Origin: an uncultured Clostridia bacterium
Lineage (GTDB): Bacteria > Bacillota > Clostridia > UMGS1883
Assembly: GCA_947624455.1 (NCBI GenBank)
Contig: CANQKL010000092.1
Coordinates: 1 to 6,512, forward strand
Length of the DNA stretch: 6,512 nt
Direction of reading: 5' to 3'
Under the pieces are notes generated by a model. It was not told where the DNA came from and ran no database searches. It was given only the letters and a program-made list of their open reading frames with translations. Below, one piece after another: positions 1 to 5,511 of the stretch (positions are counted from its first letter, which is position 1; each line of letters starts with the position of its first letter). Position numbers and translations under genes: made by a program.

Positions 1-1
1 C

Positions 2-82
2 TTTCCGATACCGTATCTTTGCGTGGGGAGCGGCGAGAGCATAGTGGACGTAAACGCCTTGGCCGAGGCCGTGCTGTATTAA
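2..82 (+). CDS. C-terminal end of an unidentified protein (partial)
   Basis: Only the last 26 codons are inside the window, ending at a TAA at 80-82. The frame is open from base 2 and reads as a Pro-Ile-Pro-Tyr stretch, then VGSGESIVDVNALAEAVLY. The hydrophobic strand, the Gly-Ser-Gly-Glu turn and the final short helix are what one expects at the end of an alpha/beta fold. There is a faint likeness to the C-terminus of SRP-type GTPases such as FtsY (VGEG followed by a helix), but the usual DDL is missing, so no name is given. A rho-independent terminator follows 40 bases downstream, which supports a real gene end. Reading the frame as coding is an inference from that context and from protein-like composition. 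Confidence 0.5.
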   Translation, partial: FPIPYLCVGSGESIVDVNALAEAVLY

Positions 83-122
83 AAGGGTATTACGAGCGGA
101 GGATTCCTAAAACCGCCAACTG

Positions 123-153
123 AAAAATCCGCGCCATTTGGCGCGGATTTTTT
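123..153. terminator. Bidirectional rho-independent terminator
   Basis: The arm ATCCGCGCC (127-135) pairs perfectly with GGCGCGGAT (140-148) around an ATTT loop. The stem is flanked by AAAA on the left and a run of T (148-153) on the right, so both strands read as a GC-rich hairpin followed by a U-tract. It lies between the stop of the + strand gene at 82 and the stop of the - strand SASP gene at 165. It therefore probably ends both convergent transcripts. Confidence 0.9.
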
Positions 154-164
154 GCTCAAAGGGG

Positions 165-380
165 TTACTTGCTCTGGCTGTTCTGACCGGCAAGAGACTG
201 TTCATAGGACTTGATCATGTTCTTGACCATGCCGCCGCCTACGCTGCCAGCCTCACGGCTGGTAAGGTCGCCGTTGTAGCCCTGCTTCAGGTTTACGCCT
301 ACCTCGTTGGCTACCTCCATCTTGAAACGGTTCAGGGCCTCTCTGGCCTCGGGAACAAGCTGTCTTGTGTTTCTGCTCAT
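165..380 (-). CDS. Alpha/beta-type small acid-soluble spore protein (SASP)
   Basis: This 71-residue protein belongs to the alpha/beta SASP family. These proteins are made in the developing forespore, coat spore DNA and shield it from UV and chemical damage, and are degraded at germination by the GPR protease. Both family signatures are visible. Residues 20-31 (KMEVANEVGVNL) contain the Glu-(hydrophobic)-Ala site where GPR cuts after the Glu. Residues 40-50 (TSREAGSVGGG) match the DNA-binding segment usually written TSRxxGSVGG. The frame can be read upstream to 404, but the start at 380 is preferred: an AAAGAGG ribosome binding site (389-395) sits 8 bases before it, and family members begin with a short tail like MSRNTRQLVPEA. 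The gene follows recG on the same strand after a 133-base gap. It ends just before a shared terminator. Which paralogue it is cannot be told from sequence alone. Confidence 0.96.
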   Translation of the reverse strand: MSRNTRQLVPEAREALNRFKMEVANEVGVNLKQGYNGDLTSREAGSVGGGMVKNMIKSYEQSLAGQNSQSK

Positions 381-451
381 TTTGATATCCTCTTTCTTTT
401 TCAATCTTTTATTTTCATAGATTCAGTTGCGCTCATTTCTGAGTACGCTAT

Positions 452-480
452 TATTGTGCGCAGAAACATAACTTATAATC
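452..480 (-). promoter_or_regulatory. Candidate sigma-G (forespore) promoter of the SASP gene
   Basis: Read on the - strand, GATTA (480-476) is followed after 17 bases by CACAATA (458-452). From memory, the Bacillus sigma-G consensus is about GHATR, 17-18 bases, CATNHTA, so each element differs at one position. The predicted start near 445 would leave a leader of about 65 bases before the SASP start codon. SASP genes are normally sigma-G dependent, and no sigma-A promoter is evident in this 133-base gap. The match is short, so chance is a real possibility. Confidence 0.3.
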
Positions 481-513
481 TTGCAATTTAAGGCATTATC
501 GGCACAATTTCTA

Positions 514-2562
514 CTATGCCAAAAAGCCTTTTTTCTCACTGAAAAATTCGTCTATCCTTCTTTTCAGGTAAATATTTTCCTCTTTTTCCAGATGAGGATC
601 GGACGTCAACAGTTCTTCGGCGGCGCTGCCGCTTTCCTTAAGTACTTCAAGGTCGTTGGCCAGGCTGGCGATGCGCAGCTCCGGCAGTCCGTGCTGGCGG
701 CTGCCAAAAAATTCGCCAGGCCCTCGCAACGACAAATCCTTTTCCGCTATTTTCAGACCGTCGTTACTGTTTACCATGATTTTCATGCGCTCAAGGGTCT
801 GCTCGTCGGTGTTCTGCGCAAAGAGTACGCAGTAGCTTTTTGACCGCCCTCGGCCAACACGCCCTCTGAGCTGGTGAAGCTGGCTCAGGCCGAAGCGCTC
901 GGCGTTTTCAACTATCATCATCGTGGCGTTTGGAACGTTAACGCCTACCTCTATTACCGTTGTGGAAACGAGAACCGAAATTTCATTTTTTGAAAAGGCA
1001 TCCATGACCGCGTCCTTCTCAGCGGCTTTCATCCGCCCGTGGAGCAGACCGATGCTTATGCCCGGCAGAGCCGCGTGGAGATTTTCGCTGTAAGATACGG
1101 CGGCCTTCAGCTCGGTGGAGGGATTGTCGTCAATGGCCGGACAAACAACGTAAGCCTGATGGCCAGCGGCCACCTCCCGACCGATAAAGGCGTTTATTCT
1201 CTGACGCATATTTTCGCCCACGCAAAAAGTGTCTATCCTTTGCCGCCCCGGAGGCAGCTCGTCCACTACTGAAACGTCCATATCGCCGTACATTATCAGC
1301 GCAAGGGAGCGGGGAATTGGCGTGGCGGTCATTGCCAGAATGTGAACGCCCTCGCCCTTTTCCGCCAGTCTCGCCCGTTGGCGGACTCCGAAACGGTGCT
1401 GTTCGTCGGTGACAGCCAGGGCCAAGCGTGGAAAAACCACGCTGTCCTCTATCAGGGCGTGAGTGCCGAACAGTATGTCGATCTTGTTTTCCGCAAGCTC
1501 ACGGGCCAGCTCGGTCTTGCGTTTTTTTGTGAGACTGCCGGTGATCAGGCGGGAATTAATGCCCGCTTTGTCAAACAACGGCCCCAGCTCGGCATAGTGC
1601 TGGGCGGCTAAAATCTCGGTGGGGGCCATCATTGCCGCCTGATAACCGTTTTTGACAGCGAGATACATTGCGGCCGCCGCCACGACGGTCTTGCCGCAGC
1701 CCACGTCTCCCTGGACAAGGCGGTTCATCGGGTATCCTCCGTGGAGGTCGGCGGTAATTTCGCCAACGACCCGTTTTTGAGCGTTTGTAAGCTCATACGG
1801 CAGCAGAGCCGTGAAGGGGGAGAGATCGGTGTTTGCAAAGGGAAAGGCAGAAAAATTGCGGCTCAGCAGCTTTTGCCCCCGGAGGGCGGTTTGCAGGATA
1901 AAGAATTCCTCAAATACCAGTCTGCGCCGGGCCAGCTCCGCGCTTTCGAGATCGGGAGGAAAGTGTATAGAGCTGATTGCGAAGGATAGACCGCAGAGCC
2001 GATGCCTGTCGCGGATAGCGGCTGGCAGAGTCTCCGGCAGTATGTCCTTTGTCAGTTCCAGCGCGCCTTTGACCGCCTTTCTTATGATCCGCTGCGGCAG
2101 TCCGGCCGTGGAGGCGTAAACCGGAGTCACAGCCTTTGTGAATCGCTCCTGTCCGGCAGGCTCGAACTCCGGCGAAACCATTTCTAATCGCCCCATTGAA
2201 GCCGTCACCTTGCCGTAAAATGTGTATTCCCGCCCCTGAACGAGCATATTTTTGACGTATTTGTTGTTAAAGAACGTAACGGGCAAAAAGCCGCTCTCAT
2301 CTCTGAGAGTGGCCCGAAAAACCATGGTTCCCCCGGAGGCCGAACGCCGCCCGTTTATTGGAGTGAAAACCACAGCCGTAACGCACACCGTTTCGCCGGG
2401 GATAAGGTCGGATATTTTTTTTGTGGTTCGCCGATCCTCCAGCCGCACTGGGTAGTAGGTAAGCAGATCCCACATAGTAACAAGGCCCAATTTGTTGAAT
2501 TTTTTCGCCGTCACTTCTCCTATGCCGGAAATTTCGGTTATCGGGGCGGAAAGAGCTGCCAT
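514..2562 (-). CDS. recG: ATP-dependent DNA helicase RecG
   Basis: RecG remodels stalled replication forks and branch-migrates Holliday junctions and R-loop/D-loop structures in the cytoplasm. The 682-residue length equals that of typical full-length RecG. An N-terminal helix-hairpin-type stretch (about 8-40, ISGIGEVTAKKFNKLG) leads into the wedge/OB-fold domain (about 55-150). The SF2 helicase core then shows Walker A GDVGCGKT (285-292), motif Ia MAPTEILAAQH (312-322), motif II DEQHRFGV (386-393), motif III TATPIPR (412-418), motif V STTVIEVGVNVPNA (533-546) and motif VI QLRGRVGR (564-571). The RecG-specific TRG motif follows at 613-625 (RGPGEFFGSRQHG). The start at 2562 is supported by AAAGGAGG (2577-2570) 7 bases upstream. 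The stop codon of the preceding membrane-protein gene lies inside this SD, so translation is probably coupled. No truncation or frameshift was found. Confidence 0.99.
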   Translation of the reverse strand: MAALSAPITEISGIGEVTAKKFNKLGLVTMWDLLTYYPVRLEDRRTTKKISDLIPGETVCVTAVVFTPINGRRSASGGTMVFRATLRDESGFLPVTFFNNKYVKNMLVQGREYTFYGKVTASMGRLEMVSPEFEPAGQERFTKAVTPVYASTAGLPQRIIRKAVKGALELTKDILPETLPAAIRDRHRLCGLSFAISSIHFPPDLESAELARRRLVFEEFFILQTALRGQKLLSRNFSAFPFANTDLSPFTALLPYELTNAQKRVVGEITADLHGGYPMNRLVQGDVGCGKTVVAAAAMYLAVKNGYQAAMMAPTEILAAQHYAELGPLFDKAGINSRLITGSLTKKRKTELARELAENKIDILFGTHALIEDSVVFPRLALAVTDEQHRFGVRQRARLAEKGEGVHILAMTATPIPRSLALIMYGDMDVSVVDELPPGRQRIDTFCVGENMRQRINAFIGREVAAGHQAYVVCPAIDDNPSTELKAAVSYSENLHAALPGISIGLLHGRMKAAEKDAVMDAFSKNEISVLVSTTVIEVGVNVPNATMMIVENAERFGLSQLHQLRGRVGRGRSKSYCVLFAQNTDEQTLERMKIMVNSNDGLKIAEKDLSLRGPGEFFGSRQHGLPELRIASLANDLEVLKESGSAAEELLTSDPHLEKEENIYLKRRIDEFFSEKKGFLA

Positions 2563-2575
2563 AGCTGAGCCTCCT

Positions 2576-2953
2576 TTACGGGTTCAAGCGTTCAAAGTCC
2601 GGATCCGCGGGGGCTTTTTTCTTCCTGAATCGGTCAACGACCGTACTCAGGGCCACGCCCAAAACCGCGCCGACCTCGGGAAGCAGAACGGTCTCCCGCC
2701 AAGGACTGCCAAAGTAGGGATAGGGGAGCAGGGCCGCGGCAAAGGCTGTGAAAAAGGCGCACATAAGTCCGTAAAGCACGCCCTTGAGTCCGCAGATAAA
2801 GCAGGAGATAAGCGCTATTATTGGGAAAACCAGGCAGTAAGCTATCACGCAAAAGCCCAGCTCGTCCCCGGTTATAGGAAAAAACTTTGGCCAAAATGCG
2901 ATGACTAAGGCCCCAACGACCATCAGAATATGGCCCCAAATTACTTTTGCCAT
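2576..2953 (-). CDS. Small four-helix integral membrane protein of unknown function
   Basis: I do not recognise this 125-residue protein. It is mostly hydrophobic, with four likely membrane helices at about residues 5-24, 34-54, 57-77 and 88-106. A short positively charged tail follows (RFRKKK, about 108-113), then a polar Pro/Asp end. The basic tail after the fourth helix predicts both termini in the cytoplasm by the positive-inside rule. Cysteines at 35, 40, 51, 54 and 65 cluster in helices 2-3, with no metal or catalytic motif that I can name. The start at 2953 is backed by an SD-like AAAGGGGG (2968-2961) about 7 bases upstream. The gene lies between fakA and recG, and its TAA (2578-2576) overlaps the recG ribosome binding site. 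It is therefore a real translated cistron of the same transcript. A transporter or envelope accessory role would be guesswork. Confidence 0.85.
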   Translation of the reverse strand: MAKVIWGHILMVVGALVIAFWPKFFPITGDELGFCVIAYCLVFPIIALISCFICGLKGVLYGLMCAFFTAFAAALLPYPYFGSPWRETVLLPEVGAVLGVALSTVVDRFRKKKAPADPDFERLNP

Positions 2954-3018
2954 AGAAAGACCCCCTTTGGTTGGTTAGGAGTTAACGGTGCGGAAAATCA
3001 ACTTAAGAAAACCGCTCA

Positions 3019-3039
3019 AGGGGAGCCTTTGGCTCCCCT
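3019..3039 (-). terminator. Strong hairpin between fakA and the membrane-protein gene, weak U-tract
   Basis: AGGGGAGCC (3019-3027) pairs perfectly with GGCTCCCCT (3031-3039) around a three-base loop, 11 bases past the fakA stop. In the direction of transcription the stem is followed by TGAGCGGTTTTC. The T-run thus starts about eight bases late and is only four long. This is a poor intrinsic terminator by the usual rules. It may terminate partially, protect the asp23-fakA message from 3' exonucleases, or mark a processing point. I saw no convincing promoter between it and the next start codon (2953), which favours read-through into the recG cistron. Confidence 0.55.
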
Positions 3040-3050
3040 GAAAATACGGA

Positions 3051-4706
3051 TTATTCGACGGAGATAAGATAGTAGTACACCGGCTGTCCTCCGTCATAGA
3101 ACAGCACGTCCGTATCGGGATAAGCCTCCGTCAGCGTTTCTTCAAGGGCGGCGGCGTCTTGCTCGGAAGAATCGGCGCCCCGGTATACGGAGATGACCTC
3201 GGCGTCCTCGCCGGCCATCTCAGATACGAGCTTAGCCGTTATCTCGTTCAGATCCTCGCCCACGGCGGCAATCTTGCCTCCCCAAAGTCCCAGATAATTG
3301 CCTTTGGCAATATCCATCCCTTCTATGCTGGTGTCGCGGACGGCAAAGGTCACGCTGCCGCTTTTTACGGCCTTAGCGGCCTCTCCCATGGAGCTGGCCA
3401 GTTCCTCGGGACCCAGGTCAGGAGAGAAGGCCATCGCGGCGGCGATGCCCTCGGGTATCGAATTGGTGGGTACGACAAATATTTTCCTATCCTCGGCCAG
3501 GTACTGTACTTGTTCGGCGGAGAGGATTATATTCTTATTGTTCGGAAGTATGATGACGTTTTTTGCCCCAGTGGCGTTAGCGGCGGCGAGAATGTCCTCG
3601 GTGGAGGGGTTCATTGTTTGGCCCCCCTCGATTATACCGTCTATGCCAAGGCCGCGGAAGGTTTCCGCCAGCCCCTCACCGGCGGCAACGGAGATGATTG
3701 CCAGCTCCTTTTCGGGGGCAGGGGAAGCCGCCTCGCCGGTATCTTCCGCATTTTCGCCATTGATTATGCTGCTGTGCTGGAGCTTCATGTTGTCAATTTT
3801 TATATTCACCATTTCGCCCAGCTTGACCGCCTGCTCAAGGACATATCCGGGATTGTTGGTGTGGATATGTACCTTAACGATATCTTCTTCGTCAATTATG
3901 AGCATACAGTCGCCCTTGCTCTCTATGGCGGTGCGAAGCCCGTCGGCGGAGGAGCTTGGGTCATATTTGTTTATTATAAATTCAGTGCAATAGGTGAATT
4001 TGATGTCCTCTGTTTTTATCGACTGCTGGGCCGTTTCAGGCTGCCCGGCCTCGGATTTGGCAGTTTTTGGGCCGGTCACGGCATTGAGCGTAACGTCCTT
4101 CCCGTCCAGGGCCATGGCGAAGCCTTCCAGCACAAACATAAGCCCCTGTCCGCCAGCGTCTACCACGCCGGCCTGCTGAAGCTGGGGGAGCATTTGAGTG
4201 GTTTTGGCAAGAGTGCGGTTGCCCTTGGCTATGACAGCTTCGAGCAAAGCGGCAATATCGTCGCCCTCAAACTCCTGCGCCGCCTGGGCGCACTTGCGTA
4301 TAACGGTGAGGATCGTTCCCTCGGTAGGCTTCATGACCGCGCTGTAAGCGGTGTCGCTGCCCATTTTCAATGCGGCGGCGAACTCGTCGGCTCCAACGGT
4401 ATCGCAGCGCTTTAGAACCTTGCTCACTCCCCGAAATATCTGGGAGAGTATAACTCCGCTGTTGCCCCTGGCTCCTCTGAGGGTAGCCTTGGCTACCGCG
4501 GAAGCCACATCGGAAACGGTTGAATAAGTATTACCCTCCACCTCTTTTGCGGCGTTCATAAAGGTAAGCCCCATATTTGTGCCGGTATCGCCGTCGGGGA
4601 CGGGGAAAACGTTCAGAGCGTTGACCGCCTCCCTGTTGGCGTTGAGATTATTTGCCGCGGAAAGCACCATGTTGCGTAACAGCGCCGCGTCAATCCGTTC
4701 GATCAT
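3051..4706 (-). CDS. fakA: Fatty acid kinase catalytic subunit FakA (DAK2/DhaL and DegV-like domains, YloV family)
   Basis: FakA phosphorylates fatty acids presented by a FakB (DegV-family) carrier, feeding acyl-phosphate into PlsX/PlsY phospholipid synthesis. The 551 residues match the usual length of about 550. Residues 1-200 form the DhaL-like ATP-binding kinase domain. It has NVFPVPDGDTGTNM at 32-45, where Asp38, Asp40 and Thr43 are the expected Mg/ATP ligands. RGARGNSG (77-84) and DAGGQG (183-188) follow. The middle domain (about 234-312) keeps Cys240 and the His280-x-His282 pair which, from memory, make up a metal site in characterised FakA. A Pro/Ala/Glu-rich linker (about 316-333) leads to a C-terminal DegV-like domain (about 334-551). 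The start at 4706 follows an AAGGGGGT SD (4720-4713) whose first bases belong to the asp23 stop codon, with a 12-base gap. No fakB is in the window, so the partner must be elsewhere. Older annotations call such genes dihydroxyacetone kinase, but the layout fits FakA better. Confidence 0.96.
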   Translation of the reverse strand: MIERIDAALLRNMVLSAANNLNANREAVNALNVFPVPDGDTGTNMGLTFMNAAKEVEGNTYSTVSDVASAVAKATLRGARGNSGVILSQIFRGVSKVLKRCDTVGADEFAAALKMGSDTAYSAVMKPTEGTILTVIRKCAQAAQEFEGDDIAALLEAVIAKGNRTLAKTTQMLPQLQQAGVVDAGGQGLMFVLEGFAMALDGKDVTLNAVTGPKTAKSEAGQPETAQQSIKTEDIKFTYCTEFIINKYDPSSSADGLRTAIESKGDCMLIIDEEDIVKVHIHTNNPGYVLEQAVKLGEMVNIKIDNMKLQHSSIINGENAEDTGEAASPAPEKELAIISVAAGEGLAETFRGLGIDGIIEGGQTMNPSTEDILAAANATGAKNVIILPNNKNIILSAEQVQYLAEDRKIFVVPTNSIPEGIAAAMAFSPDLGPEELASSMGEAAKAVKSGSVTFAVRDTSIEGMDIAKGNYLGLWGGKIAAVGEDLNEITAKLVSEMAGEDAEVISVYRGADSSEQDAAALEETLTEAYPDTDVLFYDGGQPVYYYLISVE

Positions 4707-4718
4707 GTCAATACCCCC

Positions 4719-5081
4719 TTAGTTGCCGGTGAGCCTGACGCTTTCAACATACACGTTGACTTCCGCTATTTCAATGCCAGTTATGGCAGAAACCTGATAT
4801 TTTACGTTGTGCATGATGCTCTCGCAGATAGCGTTGATGTTCACGCCGTACTGAACGATGATGTGCAGGTCAATGTGCATGGCGTCGTTTTCGTCAAAGG
4901 TTACATTGACGCCCTTACTGATATTACCGGCCTTGAGCAGGTTCACGATGCCGTCCTTGGTGTTTTTAAAGGCCATGCCCACCACGCCGTAGCATTTGGT
5001 GGCCACGCCGCCTGCAATAGCGGAGATAACGCTACCGCTAATTGTTATGCTGCCATATTCGTTTTGAAAAATTCCGGCCAT
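4719..5081 (-). CDS. Asp23/Gls24 family envelope stress response protein (YloU-like)
   Basis: This 120-residue protein belongs to the Asp23/Gls24 (DUF322) family: small cytoplasmic proteins, often at the membrane, linked to cell-envelope homeostasis. The N-terminal NEYGSITISGSVISAIAGGVATKCYGV (about 7-33) is the family signature: a strand followed by a helix with conserved Ala/Gly. The core continues with GVVGMA (32-37), the amphipathic strand VNVTFDENDAMHIDLHIIVQYGVNI (about 58-82) and the closing helix-strand ICESIMHNVKYQVSAITGIEIAEVNVYVESV. Its length equals that of Bacillus subtilis YloU. The frame stays open to an ATG at 5126, but that codon lies between the predicted -10 box and the transcription start, so it cannot be used. 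The start at 5081 has AAGGAGG (5096-5090) 8 bases upstream. The yloU-yloV pairing is widely conserved in Firmicutes and suggests a shared envelope/lipid role. Confidence 0.95.
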   Translation of the reverse strand: MAGIFQNEYGSITISGSVISAIAGGVATKCYGVVGMAFKNTKDGIVNLLKAGNISKGVNVTFDENDAMHIDLHIIVQYGVNINAICESIMHNVKYQVSAITGIEIAEVNVYVESVRLTGN

Positions 5082-5127
5082 AGGATATGCCTCCTTAAAG
5101 CTTTTTGTCTTATACAACCTATACATT

Positions 5128-5156
5128 ATTATAACACAGAAGGACGGTTTTGTCCA
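5128..5156 (-). promoter_or_regulatory. Sigma-A promoter of the asp23-fakA operon
   Basis: On the - strand, TGGACA (5156-5151) is followed by an exact 17-base spacer and a perfect TATAAT (5133-5128). Transcription should begin near 5121, giving a leader of about 40 bases that contains the AAGGAGG of asp23. The -35 box and spacer contain the inverted repeat GGAC-N6-GTCC (5142-5155), a possible repressor site but short enough to be chance. A weaker upstream candidate, TTGAAT-N18-TAAAAT (5191-5162), also reads leftward. Confidence 0.85.
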
Positions 5157-5208
5157 TACTTATTTTACAATTATTTCTCCGTATAATTCAAAATTTAAAA
5201 AATTTATA

Positions 5209-5237
5209 TTTACAAAATGAAAAATATGTGCTATAAT
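5209..5237 (+). promoter_or_regulatory. Sigma-A promoter with extended -10 and A/T-rich upstream tract
   Basis: TTTACA (5209-5214), a 17-base spacer and a perfect TATAAT (5232-5237) preceded by TGC (5229-5231) make a strong extended -10 promoter. Bases 5190-5212 are A/T only and resemble an UP element. Transcription should start near 5244, about 37 bases before the first + strand gene. The promoter is divergent from the asp23 promoter, with about 52 bases between the two -35 boxes. Confidence 0.85.
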
Positions 5238-5280
5238 AAATAGGTAATACATGAAATTGCTATGAAAAGGTTTGAAAAAA

Positions 5281-5490
5281 ATGAACAAACTGAGAAATTT
5301 GCTCTACGTGGCCTTCGCGGTCTTTCTCATAGCCGTTGTCGTGGCGGTCATATTGGTCGTCATACCCCATGGAAGCAGCGGGAAAATGAAGGAGTACGAG
5401 AATCTGAATCAGGGTCAGTCCGCGACGGTGAATGTGCCGGAATACGTGGTTGACGACGAGTTTAGAAAAAAAAGCGTCAGTGATTTTTGA
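5281..5490 (+). CDS. Small single-pass membrane protein of unknown function
   Basis: I do not recognise this 69-residue protein. It has a short basic N-terminus (MNKLRN), one long hydrophobic helix at about residues 8-30 (LYVAFAVFLIAVVVAVILVVIP), and a polar C-terminal tail of about 38 residues that should lie outside the cell. There is no signal-peptidase or lipobox motif, so it is probably a type II membrane protein. An in-frame TTG exists at 5272, but the ATG at 5281 is preferred because the AAAAGG (5265-5270) is 10 bases before it and only one base before the TTG. It is the first gene behind the strong rightward promoter, and it is in the same frame as the next gene with a 21-base gap. 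The two are surely co-transcribed. A role alongside the downstream anchored protein is inferred from this arrangement only. Confidence 0.75.
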   Translation: MNKLRNLLYVAFAVFLIAVVVAVILVVIPHGSSGKMKEYENLNQGQSATVNVPEYVVDDEFRKKSVSDF

Positions 5491-5511
5491 CGTTGGTATT
5501 GGTGTGATATA

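Noticed and set aside
95..116. GCGG...CCGC and AGGATTCCT inverted repeats before the terminator
   Set aside because: Arms of only four bases with a long loop are expected by chance, and the true terminator is a few bases downstream.
138..491. A 117-codon + strand open frame across the SASP gene
   Set aside because: Its start is inside the terminator loop and stem, and the opposite strand carries unmistakable SASP signatures.
514..545. CATAGTA over the recG stop codon as a forespore -10 box
   Set aside because: No acceptable -35 lies 17-18 bases upstream; the nearest TGAGAA is only about 14 bases away. The GATTA-N17-CACAATA candidate nearer the SASP gene fits better.
481..843. A 120-codon + strand open frame across the end of recG
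   Set aside because: It is antisense to the conserved TRG motif region of RecG and has no supporting SD.
3159..4415. A 418-codon open frame on the + strand inside fakA
   Set aside because: It is exactly antisense to well-conserved FakA motifs, has no SD or promoter of its own, and its Gly/Tyr/Phe/His-rich composition is typical of a mirror frame of a GC-biased gene.
5082..5126. A longer Asp23 protein starting at the ATG at 5126
   Set aside because: That codon lies just after the -10 box and before the expected transcription start, and the good AAGGAGG serves the ATG at 5081.
5262..5453. A 63-codon + strand frame starting at an ATG at 5262
   Set aside because: It overlaps the 69-residue membrane protein in another frame, its ATG precedes the AAAAGG rather than following it, and its Arg/Gly/Glu-rich product looks random.
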